Shown here: one piece after another, positions 17,330-25,934 of the stretch
Layout: the number at the start of each line of letters is the position of its first letter
Position numbering within the stretch: position 1 is the stretch's first letter
Source of the DNA: DAOUBF01 sp034432795
GTDB taxonomy: Bacteria; Chloroflexota; Anaerolineae; DSLN01
Assembly: GCA_034432795.1 (NCBI GenBank)
Contig: DAOUBF010000046.1
Span: 1 to 57,887 of the forward strand
Direction of reading: 5' to 3'
DNA length: 57,887 bases
Program-made: the position numbers and the translations under genes
Notes under the pieces: model-generated
Told to the model about the DNA's origin: nothing
What the model saw: only the letters and a program-made list of their open reading frames with translations
Database searches by the model: none

Positions 17330-17542
17330 ATGGACTGGAAAACCAAAGTGTTAATTATTGGGGGCGTGTTAGGTGCGCTGGTGGGCCTGGGAGCCGCGCT
17401 GATCTACATCCGCGAGGCCGAGGCATCTATGGCCGCCACCAAGACACCGCCCCGCGTCAGGCCCGGCGAGGCGGTGCGGCTGGGCGTGACCCTGATGGAC
17501 ATCTTGCGCCAGGTGGCCTCCATCGGCGCGAAGGAGGCGTAA
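17330..17542 (+). CDS. Small single-pass membrane protein, unknown
   Basis: 70 aa. One glycine-rich membrane helix (about 6-27) followed by a cytoplasmic tail with PRVRPGEAVRLG. GGGAGG ribosome site upstream. Last gene before the rpsU promoter; no terminator is visible between them. Confidence 0.65.
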   Translation: MDWKTKVLIIGGVLGALVGLGAALIYIREAEASMAATKTPPRVRPGEAVRLGVTLMDILRQVASIGAKEA

Positions 17543-17567
17543 CAGGCGTCTGCGCCCGGCGTGACGC

Positions 17568-17595
17568 TTGACACGCCGCAGAAGGCGCATATAAT
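17568..17595 (+). promoter_or_regulatory. rpsU promoter
   Basis: Consensus TTGACA (17568-17573), 16-bp spacer, consensus TATAAT (17590-17595). Transcription should start near 17602. Confidence 0.85.
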
Positions 17596-17615
17596 GCTGC
17601 GGTGCGAGCGATCAC

Positions 17616-17632
17616 CCAGCCCGAGGGGCTGG
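17616..17632 (+). promoter_or_regulatory. Leader hairpin before rpsU
   Basis: CCAGCCC and GGGCTGG pair around a 3-nt loop in the roughly 50-nt leader, ending 8 nt before the GGGGGAG ribosome site. It may tune translation of S21; this is inference. Confidence 0.45.
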
Positions 17633-17652
17633 CAGGAGAGGGGGGAGAAGGG

Positions 17653-17859
17653 TTGACGCGGGTCATCGTCAAGGAAAGCGAGACGTTTGAGGCCGCCCTG
17701 AAGCGCTTTAACAAGCAGGTTCAGGCCGACCGGGTGCTCTCCGAGATCCGCAGGCGGCGCTTTTTTGAGAAACCTAGCGTCATTCGCAAGCGCAAGAAAG
17801 CCGCCAAGGTCCGCAAGAGCCGCCGCCAATCCCTGAAAGCCAACCGCCAGGAAGCGTAA
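17653..17859 (+). CDS. rpsU: Small ribosomal subunit protein bS21
   Basis: 68 aa, typical length. Starts (TTG)TRVIVKESETFEAALKRF, the standard S21 N-terminus, and ends in a very basic helix rich in KxRKSRRQ. The TTG at 17653 has GGGGGAG upstream; a GTG at 17602 in frame would coincide with the predicted mRNA start and add 17 non-homologous residues. Binds the 30S platform near the anti-Shine-Dalgarno end of 16S rRNA. Followed by yqeY, a common pairing. Confidence 0.93.
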   Translation: MTRVIVKESETFEAALKRFNKQVQADRVLSEIRRRRFFEKPSVIRKRKKAAKVRKSRRQSLKANRQEA

Positions 17860-17864
17860 TACAG

Positions 17865-17918
17865 ATGGAGGACGGAGGACAGAAGACGGATTGGCCTCCG
17901 TCCTTCGTCCTCCGTCAG
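17865..17918. repeat. Family 2 repeat, inverted pair
   Basis: GGAGGACGGAGGAC-type units face their complement (GTCCTTCGTCCTCC) across a short spacer between rpsU and yqeY. Could form an mRNA hairpin separating the two genes. Confidence 0.7.
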
Positions 17919-17926
17919 CATAGCCC

Positions 17927-18382
17927 ATGGCCTTGAAAGAACGGTTACAAAACGACCTGAAGGAGGCCCTGCGCCAGGGGGACGAACGGCGCAAGGCCGT
18001 GATCCGCATGACGTTAGCGGCGATCCGCAACGCCGAGGTGGACAAGAACGGCCCGCTCAGCGAGGAAGAGTTGGCTGCCCTGCTCCAGCGCGAGATCAAG
18101 AAGCGCCGCGAGACGGTGGCCGAACTGGAGCGGGCGGGCCGGGCCGAGCGCCTGGCCGAGGAGCAGGCGGAACTCCACATTCTGGAAAGCTACGCGCCCA
18201 GGCTCCTCTCGCGGGAAGAGATCGCCGCAGAGGCCCGCGCCGTGATCGCGCAGGTGCACGCCACCGGCCCGGCGCACATGGGCGAGGTAATGCGCCAGCT
18301 CATGCCCCGGCTCAAGGGCCGGGCGGACGGGCGGCTGGTCAACGAGGTTGTCCGCGACCTGCTGGCGCAGGGGAGTGGCTAG
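17927..18382 (+). CDS. yqeY: GatB/YqeY domain protein
   Basis: 151 aa, full length for YqeY. N-terminal MALKERLQNDLKEALRQGDE and a C-terminal half matching the tRNA-binding tail domain of GatB (MGEVMRQLMPRLKGRADGRLV). Probably an RNA-binding helper; its exact role is unknown. Next to rpsU and the HD hydrolase, as in many bacteria. Confidence 0.93.
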   Translation: MALKERLQNDLKEALRQGDERRKAVIRMTLAAIRNAEVDKNGPLSEEELAALLQREIKKRRETVAELERAGRAERLAEEQAELHILESYAPRLLSREEIAAEARAVIAQVHATGPAHMGEVMRQLMPRLKGRADGRLVNEVVRDLLAQGSG

Positions 18383-18385
18383 TAG

Positions 18386-18500
18386 TCCACCCCCTCCCTC
18401 ACCCTCCCCATCCAGGGGGAGGGAACTGGCTTCACCCGTCAGGGGGTGGAGGGGGGAGAACCGGGCTGAAGCCCGGTACCGGGTGCTCCGCCCGGCATGA
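18386..18500. repeat. Family 1 GC-rich repeat
   Basis: C-rich and G-rich blocks plus the palindrome CCGGGCTGAAGCCCGG fill the gap between yqeY and the HD hydrolase gene. Confidence 0.7.
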
Positions 18501-18531
18501 CGAACCCGTGCTGGCACCTGCGGACTGAACT

Positions 18532-20643
18532 ATGAGCGAGCGACTTCGCCTTTTCTGGCATTATGGCCGGTTATGGCTGCTGGCGGTAGCCTTCACTGCG
18601 ACGCTGGCCGCCCTCCTGGCCACGCCCACGATCCGCCCGGATGCCCCCAACATCAACCTCACAGTCGGTGACATCGCCCCCCAAAACATTGTCGCGCCGG
18701 AGCGCATCAGCTACGAGAGCGTTGAACTGACCAACCAGGCCCGTCAGGCGGCGTTAGCCAATGTACGTGACGTGTATGACCCGCCCGATCCCCAGGTCAC
18801 CCGCGAGCAATCCCAGCGCATCCGCCAGGTGCTCGCCTACCTGGATAGCGTCCGCCAGGACCCCTATGCCACGCCACAGCAGCGCCGCGCCTGGGTCCAG
18901 GCCGTGCCTGAACTGAGCAGCCTGCCGCCAAGCGTTGTGGAGGAATTGCTTTCCGCCTCTGAAACCGACTGGCAGGCCGTTAAAGACGAGGCCCAACGTG
19001 TGGCCGAGCGGGCCATGCAGGAGCCGATCCGCGAAGACGCCCTGGACGAAGCCCGCCGCTATCGTGTGCCTGCCCTGATCGATCCGGCGTTGGACCTCAG
19101 CGCACAGGAGCGCACGGCGGTGATCGCCCTGGCCCAGGCGCTGATCGTGCCGAATAGCCGCTTCAACGCCGCGGCCACCGAAGAGGCACGCCGCAAGGCC
19201 CTGGAGAGCGTCCAGCCCGTCATCAAGACCTACGAGCGTAATCAGATCATCGTGCGGGCCGGCGAGCCGGTCACCCCGGCGGTCGCCGAGGCGCTCCAAC
19301 ACATCCGCCAGACACAGCCCCAAAGCGACCTGCGCGCCTCGCTGGTGGCGTTCCTGGCCGCCCTGCTGGTGACCGCCACAGGCGCGCTGTACATCAACCG
19401 CTTCTCCCCAGACTATTGGGGACATCCCAGGCAGGTGCTGCTCCTGTCCGTGCTGTTCCTGGCCTTCACCACAGGCGCCAAGCTGATGGTGCCGGAGCGC
19501 ACCGTCCTGCCCTATGTCTTCCCTGCGGCGGCGCTGGCCATGTTCGTCAGCGTGGTGTTCAACGCGCACCTGGCCGTCGTGGTAAGCATCCTGCTGGGCC
19601 TGATCGTGGGCCTGTTGCGCGGCGGCTCGCTGGAACTGGCCGCCTACATGACGTTGGGCGGCGCCATGGCCGCGCTGAGCCTGCGCCGCACAGAACGGCT
19701 GTACGCCTTCTTCTGGGCAGGCACCTGGGTGGCCCTGGTGAACCTGCTCGCCCTGGTCGTGTTCCGCTTACCGGCGGCCAACCTGGACACGCCGGGTTGG
19801 GCCTTGCTCGTGGGCGCGGCTCTGGCCAATGGCATCGTCCTGTCGCCGGTGGTGACGCTGGCCGGCTTCTTCCTGCTCAGCCGGCCCTTTGATTTCGTCA
19901 CAGCCTTGCAACTCCACGAACTGGCCCGCCCCAACCATCCCCTGCTCCAGGAACTGTTGCGCAAGTCGCCCGGCACCTACCACCACAGCCTGATGGTGGG
20001 CAACCTGGCCGAGCAGGCCGCCGAAGCCATCGGCGCCGACGCCCTGCTCACCCGCGTGGGCGCGTTCTACCACGACATTGGCAAGACCATCCAGCCCTAT
20101 TTCTATGTGGAGAACCAGGTGGAAGGGCAGAATGTCCACGACCGGCTGGACCCGCGCACCAGCGCGCAGATCCTCATCGGCCATGTGAAGGAGGGCCTAG
20201 AACTGGCGCGGCGCTATCGTCTGCCCAGCTGTGTGCGTGCCTTCATCCCGGAGCATCACGGCACGATGCGGGTGAGCTTCCTCTACCAGAAGGCACTGGA
20301 GTTGGCGGGCAACGGCGGCGCTGTGAACGAGAGCGCCTTCCGCTATCCCGGCCCCAAGCCACAGAGTAAGGAGACCGCGCTGCTGATGCTGGCCGACGGC
20401 TGCGAAGCCGCGGTGCGTTCCGCCCGCCCCACCTCGTTGGAGGAGATTGACGCCATCGTGCGCAAGGTCATCGCCGACCGCGTGAGCCAGGGCCAGTTGG
20501 ATGAGTGCGGCCTGACCCTGCAGGACCTGGAGAAGGTGCGGGCGTCGTTTGTGACGACGCTCAAGGGCACCTTCCACCCGCGCCTCAAGTACCCGGAAGC
20601 GGAGCCCCCTGTTCGTGAGCCTGCCCACCCGCCCACACCATAG
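18532..20643 (+). CDS. 7TM-HD cyclic-di-AMP phosphodiesterase family (PgpH/YqfF)
   Basis: 703 aa. N-terminal membrane helix (about 12-30), an extracytoplasmic 7TMR-HDED domain (about 35-265), seven membrane helices (about 265-475), then a cytoplasmic HD domain with TYHHSLMVGN, AFYHDIGK and FIPEHHGTM providing the metal-binding His/Asp residues. In Firmicutes PgpH hydrolyses c-di-AMP. No diadenylate cyclase is in this window. Forms a run with ybeY and dgkA, the widely conserved order. Confidence 0.93.
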   Translation: MSERLRLFWHYGRLWLLAVAFTATLAALLATPTIRPDAPNINLTVGDIAPQNIVAPERISYESVELTNQARQAALANVRDVYDPPDPQVTREQSQRIRQVLAYLDSVRQDPYATPQQRRAWVQAVPELSSLPPSVVEELLSASETDWQAVKDEAQRVAERAMQEPIREDALDEARRYRVPALIDPALDLSAQERTAVIALAQALIVPNSRFNAAATEEARRKALESVQPVIKTYERNQIIVRAGEPVTPAVAEALQHIRQTQPQSDLRASLVAFLAALLVTATGALYINRFSPDYWGHPRQVLLLSVLFLAFTTGAKLMVPERTVLPYVFPAAALAMFVSVVFNAHLAVVVSILLGLIVGLLRGGSLELAAYMTLGGAMAALSLRRTERLYAFFWAGTWVALVNLLALVVFRLPAANLDTPGWALLVGAALANGIVLSPVVTLAGFFLLSRPFDFVTALQLHELARPNHPLLQELLRKSPGTYHHSLMVGNLAEQAAEAIGADALLTRVGAFYHDIGKTIQPYFYVENQVEGQNVHDRLDPRTSAQILIGHVKEGLELARRYRLPSCVRAFIPEHHGTMRVSFLYQKALELAGNGGAVNESAFRYPGPKPQSKETALLMLADGCEAAVRSARPTSLEEIDAIVRKVIADRVSQGQLDECGLTLQDLEKVRASFVTTLKGTFHPRLKYPEAEPPVREPAHPPTP

Positions 20644-20662
20644 GCGACGGACGACGGATCAG

Positions 20663-21199
20663 ATGGCGAACGCCAGCCCCATTGCGATTAAAATCGCCCC
20701 CGCCTATCGCGGCAAGGTCGCGCCCGACCTGCTGCGCCGGGCTGCCGAGGTGGCATTGGCCCAGGCGGGGGCTGCCCCAACCGGGGCTGTGAGCACCGGT
20801 ACTGGGGAATTGACCATCGTGGTCACCGGCGACAGGCGCATCCGTGAACTGAATCGCCAGTACCTCGGCGAGGACCGCCCCACCGATGTTCTGGCTTTTC
20901 CCTCTGCCAACCTGCAGGCGCCCCTTCACGCTGCTCAGGACAAGCTCTTCGTGGCCGCGCCGGAAGCCGCCACCTACCTGGGAGACATCATCCTCTCCTA
21001 CCCGCGCGCCCGTGAGCAGGCCGAAGCTGCCGGCCATCCGGTGGAGGCCGAACTGCAACTGCTCGTGGTCCATGGCGTGCTCCATCTGTTGGGCTATGAC
21101 CATGCCGGGGCGGAGGAGAAAGCGCACATGTGGGCGCTTCAGGGCCAGGTGCTGCGGACGCTGGGCCTGTCCATCTCGCTGCCCGATGAGGAGGAATAA
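20663..21199 (+). CDS. ybeY: Endoribonuclease YbeY (16S rRNA maturation)
   Basis: 178 aa. The Zn-binding motif HGVLHLLGYDH places His137, His141 and His147, as in UPF0054. LNRQYLGEDRPTDVLAFP is also family-typical. Processes the 3' end of 16S rRNA and aids ribosome quality control. ATG 20663 chosen because the frame upstream (to 20615) overlaps the previous gene and a family 2 repeat (20643-20662). Confidence 0.95.
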   Translation: MANASPIAIKIAPAYRGKVAPDLLRRAAEVALAQAGAAPTGAVSTGTGELTIVVTGDRRIRELNRQYLGEDRPTDVLAFPSANLQAPLHAAQDKLFVAAPEAATYLGDIILSYPRAREQAEAAGHPVEAELQLLVVHGVLHLLGYDHAGAEEKAHMWALQGQVLRTLGLSISLPDEEE

Positions 21200-21200
21200 C

Positions 21201-21334
21201 ACCCCCTCCCCCCTTTGTGGGGGAGGGTTGGGGCGGGGGATAATGTCACCCCCTCCCTCGCCCTCCCCCGTCCAGGGGGAGGGAACTCACTCCCTCCCCC
21301 CCTTTGTGGGGGAGGGCCGGGGTGGGGGGAACGC
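21201..21334. repeat. Family 1 GC-rich repeat, three copies
   Basis: CCCCTCCCCCC...GGGGGAGGG units in tandem with alternating orientation between ybeY and dgkA. Confidence 0.75.
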
Positions 21335-21395
21335 CGGGGGAGATGTGAACACGACAAGAGAGCATGAAAGGAGCGAAAGAAGCGAAAGCGTCAAG

Positions 21396-21779
21396 ATGAG
21401 GAGCCGCAACCGCCTGGCCAGCTTTCGCTATGCCTTCGCCGGGCTGGCCTACGTCCTGCGCACCCAGCGCAACATGTGGATTCATGCTGTCATCGCCATT
21501 GGGGTAGTGGCGCTGGGCCTGTGGCTGGGGCTGAGTCTGGTGGAATGGGCGCTCCTGGTGCTGACCATTGCACTGGTGTTCACTGCTGAGACAGCCAACA
21601 CGATTGTAGAGACAACCATAGACCTGATCACGCAGGAGCATCACCCTCTGGCGAAGGTGGCCAAGGATGTGGCGGCGGGCGCGGTGCTATTGAGCGCCAT
21701 GGCCGCGGTGGTGATTGGCCTGCTCATCCTGGGGCCGCGCCTGTGGGCGCGGGTCGCGCCGCTGATTCGGCCCGGCTAG
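21396..21779 (+). CDS. dgkA: Diacylglycerol / undecaprenol kinase
   Basis: 127 aa, three membrane helices. The active-site helix carries ETANTIVETTIDLI and EHHPLAKVAKDVAAGAVLL, the DAGK_prokar signature. Phosphorylates undecaprenol or diacylglycerol at the membrane. The start is uncertain: ATG 21396 begins the conserved region but has a weak ribosome site; GTG 21345 in frame would add 17 polar residues. Confidence 0.9.
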   Translation: MRSRNRLASFRYAFAGLAYVLRTQRNMWIHAVIAIGVVALGLWLGLSLVEWALLVLTIALVFTAETANTIVETTIDLITQEHHPLAKVAKDVAAGAVLLSAMAAVVIGLLILGPRLWARVAPLIRPG

Positions 21780-21799
21780 CGTGTATTGCCTGCCCCGAA

Positions 21800-21836
21800 C
21801 TCCTTCGCCCTCCCTGTAAAGGGGGAGAGGGGGTAA
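21800..21836. repeat. Family 1 repeat, short copy
   Basis: CGCCCTCCCTG and GGGGGAGAGGGGG arms between dgkA and the receiver gene. Confidence 0.55.
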
Positions 21837-21985
21837 ACTCCCCAGGAGTTGGCTTTTGTCCACTGAGATGACACTTCTCCTATTGATCTTTGTCCCGAAT
21901 GGTGCTTTCTAATAACAAAATAGCTCTGGTGATTCGCTTTGCGCCCAGTTATCCGGGTGCACGAATGGACAGAGAAGGCCGGGGA

Positions 21986-22363
21986 ATGGGCACAATCCTT
22001 ATCGTGGAAGATGAACCCAGTATCCTGCACCTGCTGCGCCATATCCTGGAGCGGGCAGGCTTTGAGGTGATCCTGGCCGAGGACGGCAACCAGGCCCTGG
22101 CGCGGTTGACCGAGACGCGCCCCGATCTCGTCCTGTGCGATATGGTCATGCCCGGCCTGGACGGCTATGAAACCCTGGCCGCCATCCGGCGCAACCCGTG
22201 CACCCATAGCCTGCCGGTCTTGGCTGTCTCCGTCCGCAACCAGGCCGAAGATATTCAACGCGCTCTGGAAGCCGGCGCGAACAGTTACATCACCAAACCC
22301 TTCCAGCGCCTGCAGCTTTTAAGAGAAATCCAGCGCTTTCTTACCGCCAAAGGAGTGCCTTGA
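21986..22363 (+). CDS. Stand-alone response regulator receiver
   Basis: 125 aa, receiver domain only. Phospho-acceptor Asp52 in LVLCDMVMPG, acidic pair EDE (8-10), Lys in YITKPF. GAAGG lies 7 nt before ATG 21986; another ATG at 21965 is possible. Overlaps the start of the membrane histidine kinase by 1 nt, so the two are coupled. Having no output domain, it probably relays phosphate or acts through protein contacts. Confidence 0.9.
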   Translation: MGTILIVEDEPSILHLLRHILERAGFEVILAEDGNQALARLTETRPDLVLCDMVMPGLDGYETLAAIRRNPCTHSLPVLAVSVRNQAEDIQRALEAGANSYITKPFQRLQLLREIQRFLTAKGVP

Positions 22364-24324
22364 TGACCCCGGTCACAAACCGACCACGCTGGATCACCTG
22401 GACAGGTGGGGGGCTGATCGCCTACGCTGCGCTTTTCACCTTATACACCCTGATCCAGCCCCTTGGCGAAACGGGTCGCCTCATCGTCGGCGACATCGTG
22501 TATATCCCTTCCAGCCTGGTGGCAGGTATCCTTTCCCTGCTGATCCTGCGCGTGACAGACAACCGTCCTCTGCGTTGGGCCTGGGGGCTGATCGGCCTGG
22601 GGTTCATTTCCTGGGCAATAGCCGATACGCTTTGGGCCTGGGATGAACTGGTCCTGGGCATCCTGCCCGAATCCCCTCACCTGACCGACGTTTTCTATCT
22701 GCTGATGTACCCTCTGTTCTTCGCGGGCCTGTTGGTCTACCCAACGGTGCGCTGGGATCGCCTTAGCCGTACCAAGCTATTACTGGACGTGTCGGTGATC
22801 GCCATCGCCGCAGGGATGTTCAGTTGGCACAGCCTGATCGCGCCCACGCTCAGCGCGGAGAGTGATAGCCTGCTGGGGCGCATCATTGAAGTGGCCTATC
22901 CCATCGCGGACCTGATCCTCTTGTGGGGGTTGCTGCGCGTGTATTTCGCCACGCCCCAGACCATGACACGTGCCCCTATCGTGATGCTGATGATCGGGAT
23001 CGGCCTGAATGTGGTCGCCGATGTGTGGTATGCCCTGCTCTCGGCCTATGATCTGTACTACACCGGGCATATCGTAGATGCGCTGTGGGTGATCGGATCG
23101 ATGATCGCCGCAGGCGCGGCGCTGGCCCAGTATCAAGCCCTCCGCTTTGGGGCGCAGCCCGCTGTGGCTTCAGCTCCGCCCACCGGGATACGGCGCAGCC
23201 AGCAGCTTCTCCCCTACGTGGCCCTGGTGGCGGCCATGCTCTTCCTGGCCCTGACCATGTACGGCGAGCAGCCCACCCTGCCCCAATGGGGGCTGTTGGT
23301 CGGCGCCAGCCTGATCACCGTCCTGATCCTCATCCGCCAGGTGATCACGATCAGTGAGTATAGTCGCCTTAACGCGGCGCTGGCGCAGCGGGTGGAAGAG
23401 GTGACCCGCCTCAACGCGCAGGTGCAGCGGGCCAACGAGGAACTGAAGGAGATTGACCGGCTGAAGAGCGAATTCATCTCCAACGTCTCGCATGACCTGC
23501 GCACGCCGCTGACCGCCATCCTGGGCTATAGCGAACTGTTGCTGGAGGAGTCGGAGGCGCCGCTAACGCCTTTCCAGGAGGAAAGCCTGCGCCTGATCAT
23601 GGGCAGCGGCCAGCGGCTGCTCCGGCTGGTGGATGACCTGCTGGATGCCAGCCGTCTGGAAGCGGGCCGGTTCTCCCTCACCCCCGCCGAGGTGGCGCTC
23701 GCGCCCCTGTTGCGCAGGCTGGCCAGGGAGATGCAATTACAGGCTGAGCAGAAGGGTCTCCACCTGCAGACCGACGTGCCGGAGGGCCTGCCCACCCTCC
23801 GGGCCGATGGTCAGCGGCTGGCGCAGGTGCTCACGAATTTGATAAGCAATGCGATCAAGTTCACGCCTGCCGGGGGCCAGGTCAGGCTCACGGGCTACGT
23901 CGTGGAGCGCAGGGACGGGGTGGCGAAGCTGCTCACAAAGGTCGCCGACCCCCTGATCCCCGCGCTGCCTGAGGGGAAATGGCTGGTGATGTGCGTGCAC
24001 GATACAGGCATAGGCATCCCCCCAGAGGAACTGCCCCACCTGTTCTCGCGCTTTTATCGCGCCGCCGAAGCCCGGCGCCAGGCCATTCATGGGACGGGGC
24101 TGGGGCTTTATGTGTCCAAAGCCATCGTGGAGGCCCATGGGGGCCATATCGGGGTGGAAAGCCAGCCCGGCCAGGGGAGCCGGTTCTGGTTCGCGCTGCC
24201 GCTCCAGGATGGAACGGCGAAGCCGCCCTCCACCAGGGACGGCCAGAAGAGCCAACCTGAGGCTACCGCGCCTCCGTCGGGACAACCGGTAAGGCCAGTT
24301 TCTCCCGCCCACGCACCACAGTAA
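22363..24324 (+). CDS. Membrane histidine kinase
   Basis: 653 aa. About eight membrane helices in residues 10-325 form a sensor with no known ligand, then a short coiled coil, HisKA with His377 in NVSHDLRTPL, and HATPase_c with DTGIGIPPEELPHLFSRFYR and GTGLGLY. AAAGGAG precedes the ATG. The last 20 codons overlap the convergent HtrA-type gene by 62 nt; the kinase tail there (PPSGQPVRPVSPAHAPQ) is low complexity and looks like a by-product of the overlap. Confidence 0.93.
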   Translation: MTPVTNRPRWITWTGGGLIAYAALFTLYTLIQPLGETGRLIVGDIVYIPSSLVAGILSLLILRVTDNRPLRWAWGLIGLGFISWAIADTLWAWDELVLGILPESPHLTDVFYLLMYPLFFAGLLVYPTVRWDRLSRTKLLLDVSVIAIAAGMFSWHSLIAPTLSAESDSLLGRIIEVAYPIADLILLWGLLRVYFATPQTMTRAPIVMLMIGIGLNVVADVWYALLSAYDLYYTGHIVDALWVIGSMIAAGAALAQYQALRFGAQPAVASAPPTGIRRSQQLLPYVALVAAMLFLALTMYGEQPTLPQWGLLVGASLITVLILIRQVITISEYSRLNAALAQRVEEVTRLNAQVQRANEELKEIDRLKSEFISNVSHDLRTPLTAILGYSELLLEESEAPLTPFQEESLRLIMGSGQRLLRLVDDLLDASRLEAGRFSLTPAEVALAPLLRRLAREMQLQAEQKGLHLQTDVPEGLPTLRADGQRLAQVLTNLISNAIKFTPAGGQVRLTGYVVERRDGVAKLLTKVADPLIPALPEGKWLVMCVHDTGIGIPPEELPHLFSRFYRAAEARRQAIHGTGLGLYVSKAIVEAHGGHIGVESQPGQGSRFWFALPLQDGTAKPPSTRDGQKSQPEATAPPSGQPVRPVSPAHAPQ

Positions 24325-25315
24325 GGGTGGCTGGCTGGCCGATGGGCCACTCGGCCAGGAAGCGGTGCAGGTCGTCCACGCTGGTCACCATCCGCTCGTT
24401 GATCGCCACGATCAGGTCGCCGGGGTGCAGGCCGGCCTGCCCGGCAGGGGCGCCCGGCTCCACCGAGACCACCTCAACCGCGTACTCGTTCGCCAGACTA
24501 TGGAAGCGTGCCAGGCGGCGGTCCAGCGGGCGCTGCTGCCCGGCGATGCCCAGGTAGCCCCGGCGCACGCGGCCATGCTGTAAGAGCTGCGGCAGCACCC
24601 ACTTCGCCGTGTTGATGGGGATGGCGAAGCTGATCCCCTGCGCCATGATGATGATGGCGGTGTTAATGCCGATGACGCGCCCCCGCGAATCCACCAGCGG
24701 CCCACCGGAGTTGCCCGGATTGAGCGGCACATCCGTCTGAATGATGTTCTCAATCAGGCGCCCGGTCTGGCTGCGCAGGGCGCGGCCCAAGGCGCTGATC
24801 ACGCCGGTGGAGACGGTGGACTGGAAGCCCAGAGGGTTGCCGATAGCGATCACCAACTGGCCCACGCGCAGCGCGTCCGAATCGCCCAGTGTGGCGTAGG
24901 GCAGGCCAGAGGCCGCCACACGGATCACGGCCAGGTCGGTGGCCGGGTCTTCGCCCACCAACGTTGCCGGGAAGCTGCGGCCATCGGTCAGGGTCACCTC
25001 AATGCGACTGGCTGCGTGGACGACGTGGCTGTTGGTGAGGATGTAGCCATCCGGCGCGATGATCACGCCGGAGCCTGCCCCGGTCATCTCCGGCATCCGC
25101 CGCCATCCATCCCGCAGGGTTTTGTTGACGGCGATGCTGACCACCGTCGGGCCGACTGCCTCCACGACGGCGATGACCGCCCGCGAGTAGGCGTCAAGCA
25201 ACTCCACATCAGAGGTGGTACCGGGGCCGACCTCGCGCCGCCCGCCCCCATCGCCAGCCTGGACCAGCGGCTCTCCTGCGATCAACGCCAACACCTGCTC
25301 TATCTCCCGATTCAT
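24263..25315 (-). CDS. HtrA/DegP-type serine protease with PDZ domain
   Basis: 350 aa. Trypsin-like domain with the triad His97 (TNSHVV), Asp127 (TDLAVI) and Ser203 (GNSGGP), then one PDZ domain (about 245-340) with GLHPGDLIVAIN. The N-terminus (MNREIEQVLALIAGEP) has no signal peptide or membrane helix, so it appears cytoplasmic, unlike most HtrA proteins. ATG 25315 follows AAAGGAG; earlier starts in frame have no ribosome site. Converges on the histidine kinase. Confidence 0.92.
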   Translation of the reverse strand: MNREIEQVLALIAGEPLVQAGDGGGRREVGPGTTSDVELLDAYSRAVIAVVEAVGPTVVSIAVNKTLRDGWRRMPEMTGAGSGVIIAPDGYILTNSHVVHAASRIEVTLTDGRSFPATLVGEDPATDLAVIRVAASGLPYATLGDSDALRVGQLVIAIGNPLGFQSTVSTGVISALGRALRSQTGRLIENIIQTDVPLNPGNSGGPLVDSRGRVIGINTAIIIMAQGISFAIPINTAKWVLPQLLQHGRVRRGYLGIAGQQRPLDRRLARFHSLANEYAVEVVSVEPGAPAGQAGLHPGDLIVAINERMVTSVDDLHRFLAEWPIGQPATLTVVRGREKLALPVVPTEAR

Positions 25316-25380
25316 CTCTTCTCCTTTGACCATTAATAAAGCAAGTATAGCAAGTTCTGACCCTGGTGGCGAGTACATGC

Positions 25381-25804
25381 CTTAAAGTGGGGTATATTCC
25401 ATATTCGGGGCAGATGTGGTGCACTGACCACGACGAGAACAACGAGACCAGGAGAGAGCAGAGCATGGACGTGGCACAGCAGGAACTGAAGACGAGGATG
25501 GTATAAGACGCGCAGGCCGCCTTGGAGAAGCGGCTGGCACAGCGGCCGGCGGGCGAGGCGATGACACTGAGTGGGCGGGGTTTCCCTCTCCGGCGTAGGG
25601 CAGGTTTCTATACCTGCCGCTTTTTGGCGGCTATGGAAAGCCTTTCGGCGGCTATGGAAAGCCGCCCTACTATTCTATCCTGCCTTGCCCATCCCATGTC
25701 GGGGGGCGCTCGGCCCCCGGCCAGTCAGGCGCGGTTCCCCTCACGGGACGCCTGCTGGCAGTCAACCGCAGGGCCACCCCCAATATGGAATACACCCCTT
25801 AAAG
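25381..25804. mobile_element. Candidate MITE or relict insertion element
   Basis: Imperfect terminal inverted repeats of about 30 bp (25381-25410 and 25775-25804) share TATTCCATATT and CTTWAAG. The 420-bp interior holds a 13-codon remnant frame at 25466, the palindrome GGCAGGTTTCTATACCTGCC (25603-25622) and a 17-bp direct repeat (25625-25641, 25647-25663). No transposase is visible. Target duplications were not recognised. Confidence 0.5.
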
Positions 25805-25830
25805 TGTGCATTTCTATTGGGTGGTTGTTT

Positions 25831-25914
25831 TCTCCACCAATCCAGGGGGAGGGACGGTGCCCTCCTCATCCCCCTCCCCCTTGTGGGGGAGGGCTGGGGT
25901 GGGGGGGTAAGGGC
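25831..25914. repeat. Family 1 GC-rich repeat
   Basis: C-rich and G-rich arms adjacent to the candidate MITE. With it, this accounts for most of the 25316-25934 gap; no gene is seen there. Confidence 0.7.
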
Positions 25915-25934
25915 GCACAGCCTGAACTCACCGG

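Noticed and set aside
25466..25507. Short frame starting MDVAQQELK
   Set aside because: Only 13 codons, no homologue recognised, inside the candidate MITE; at best a remnant.
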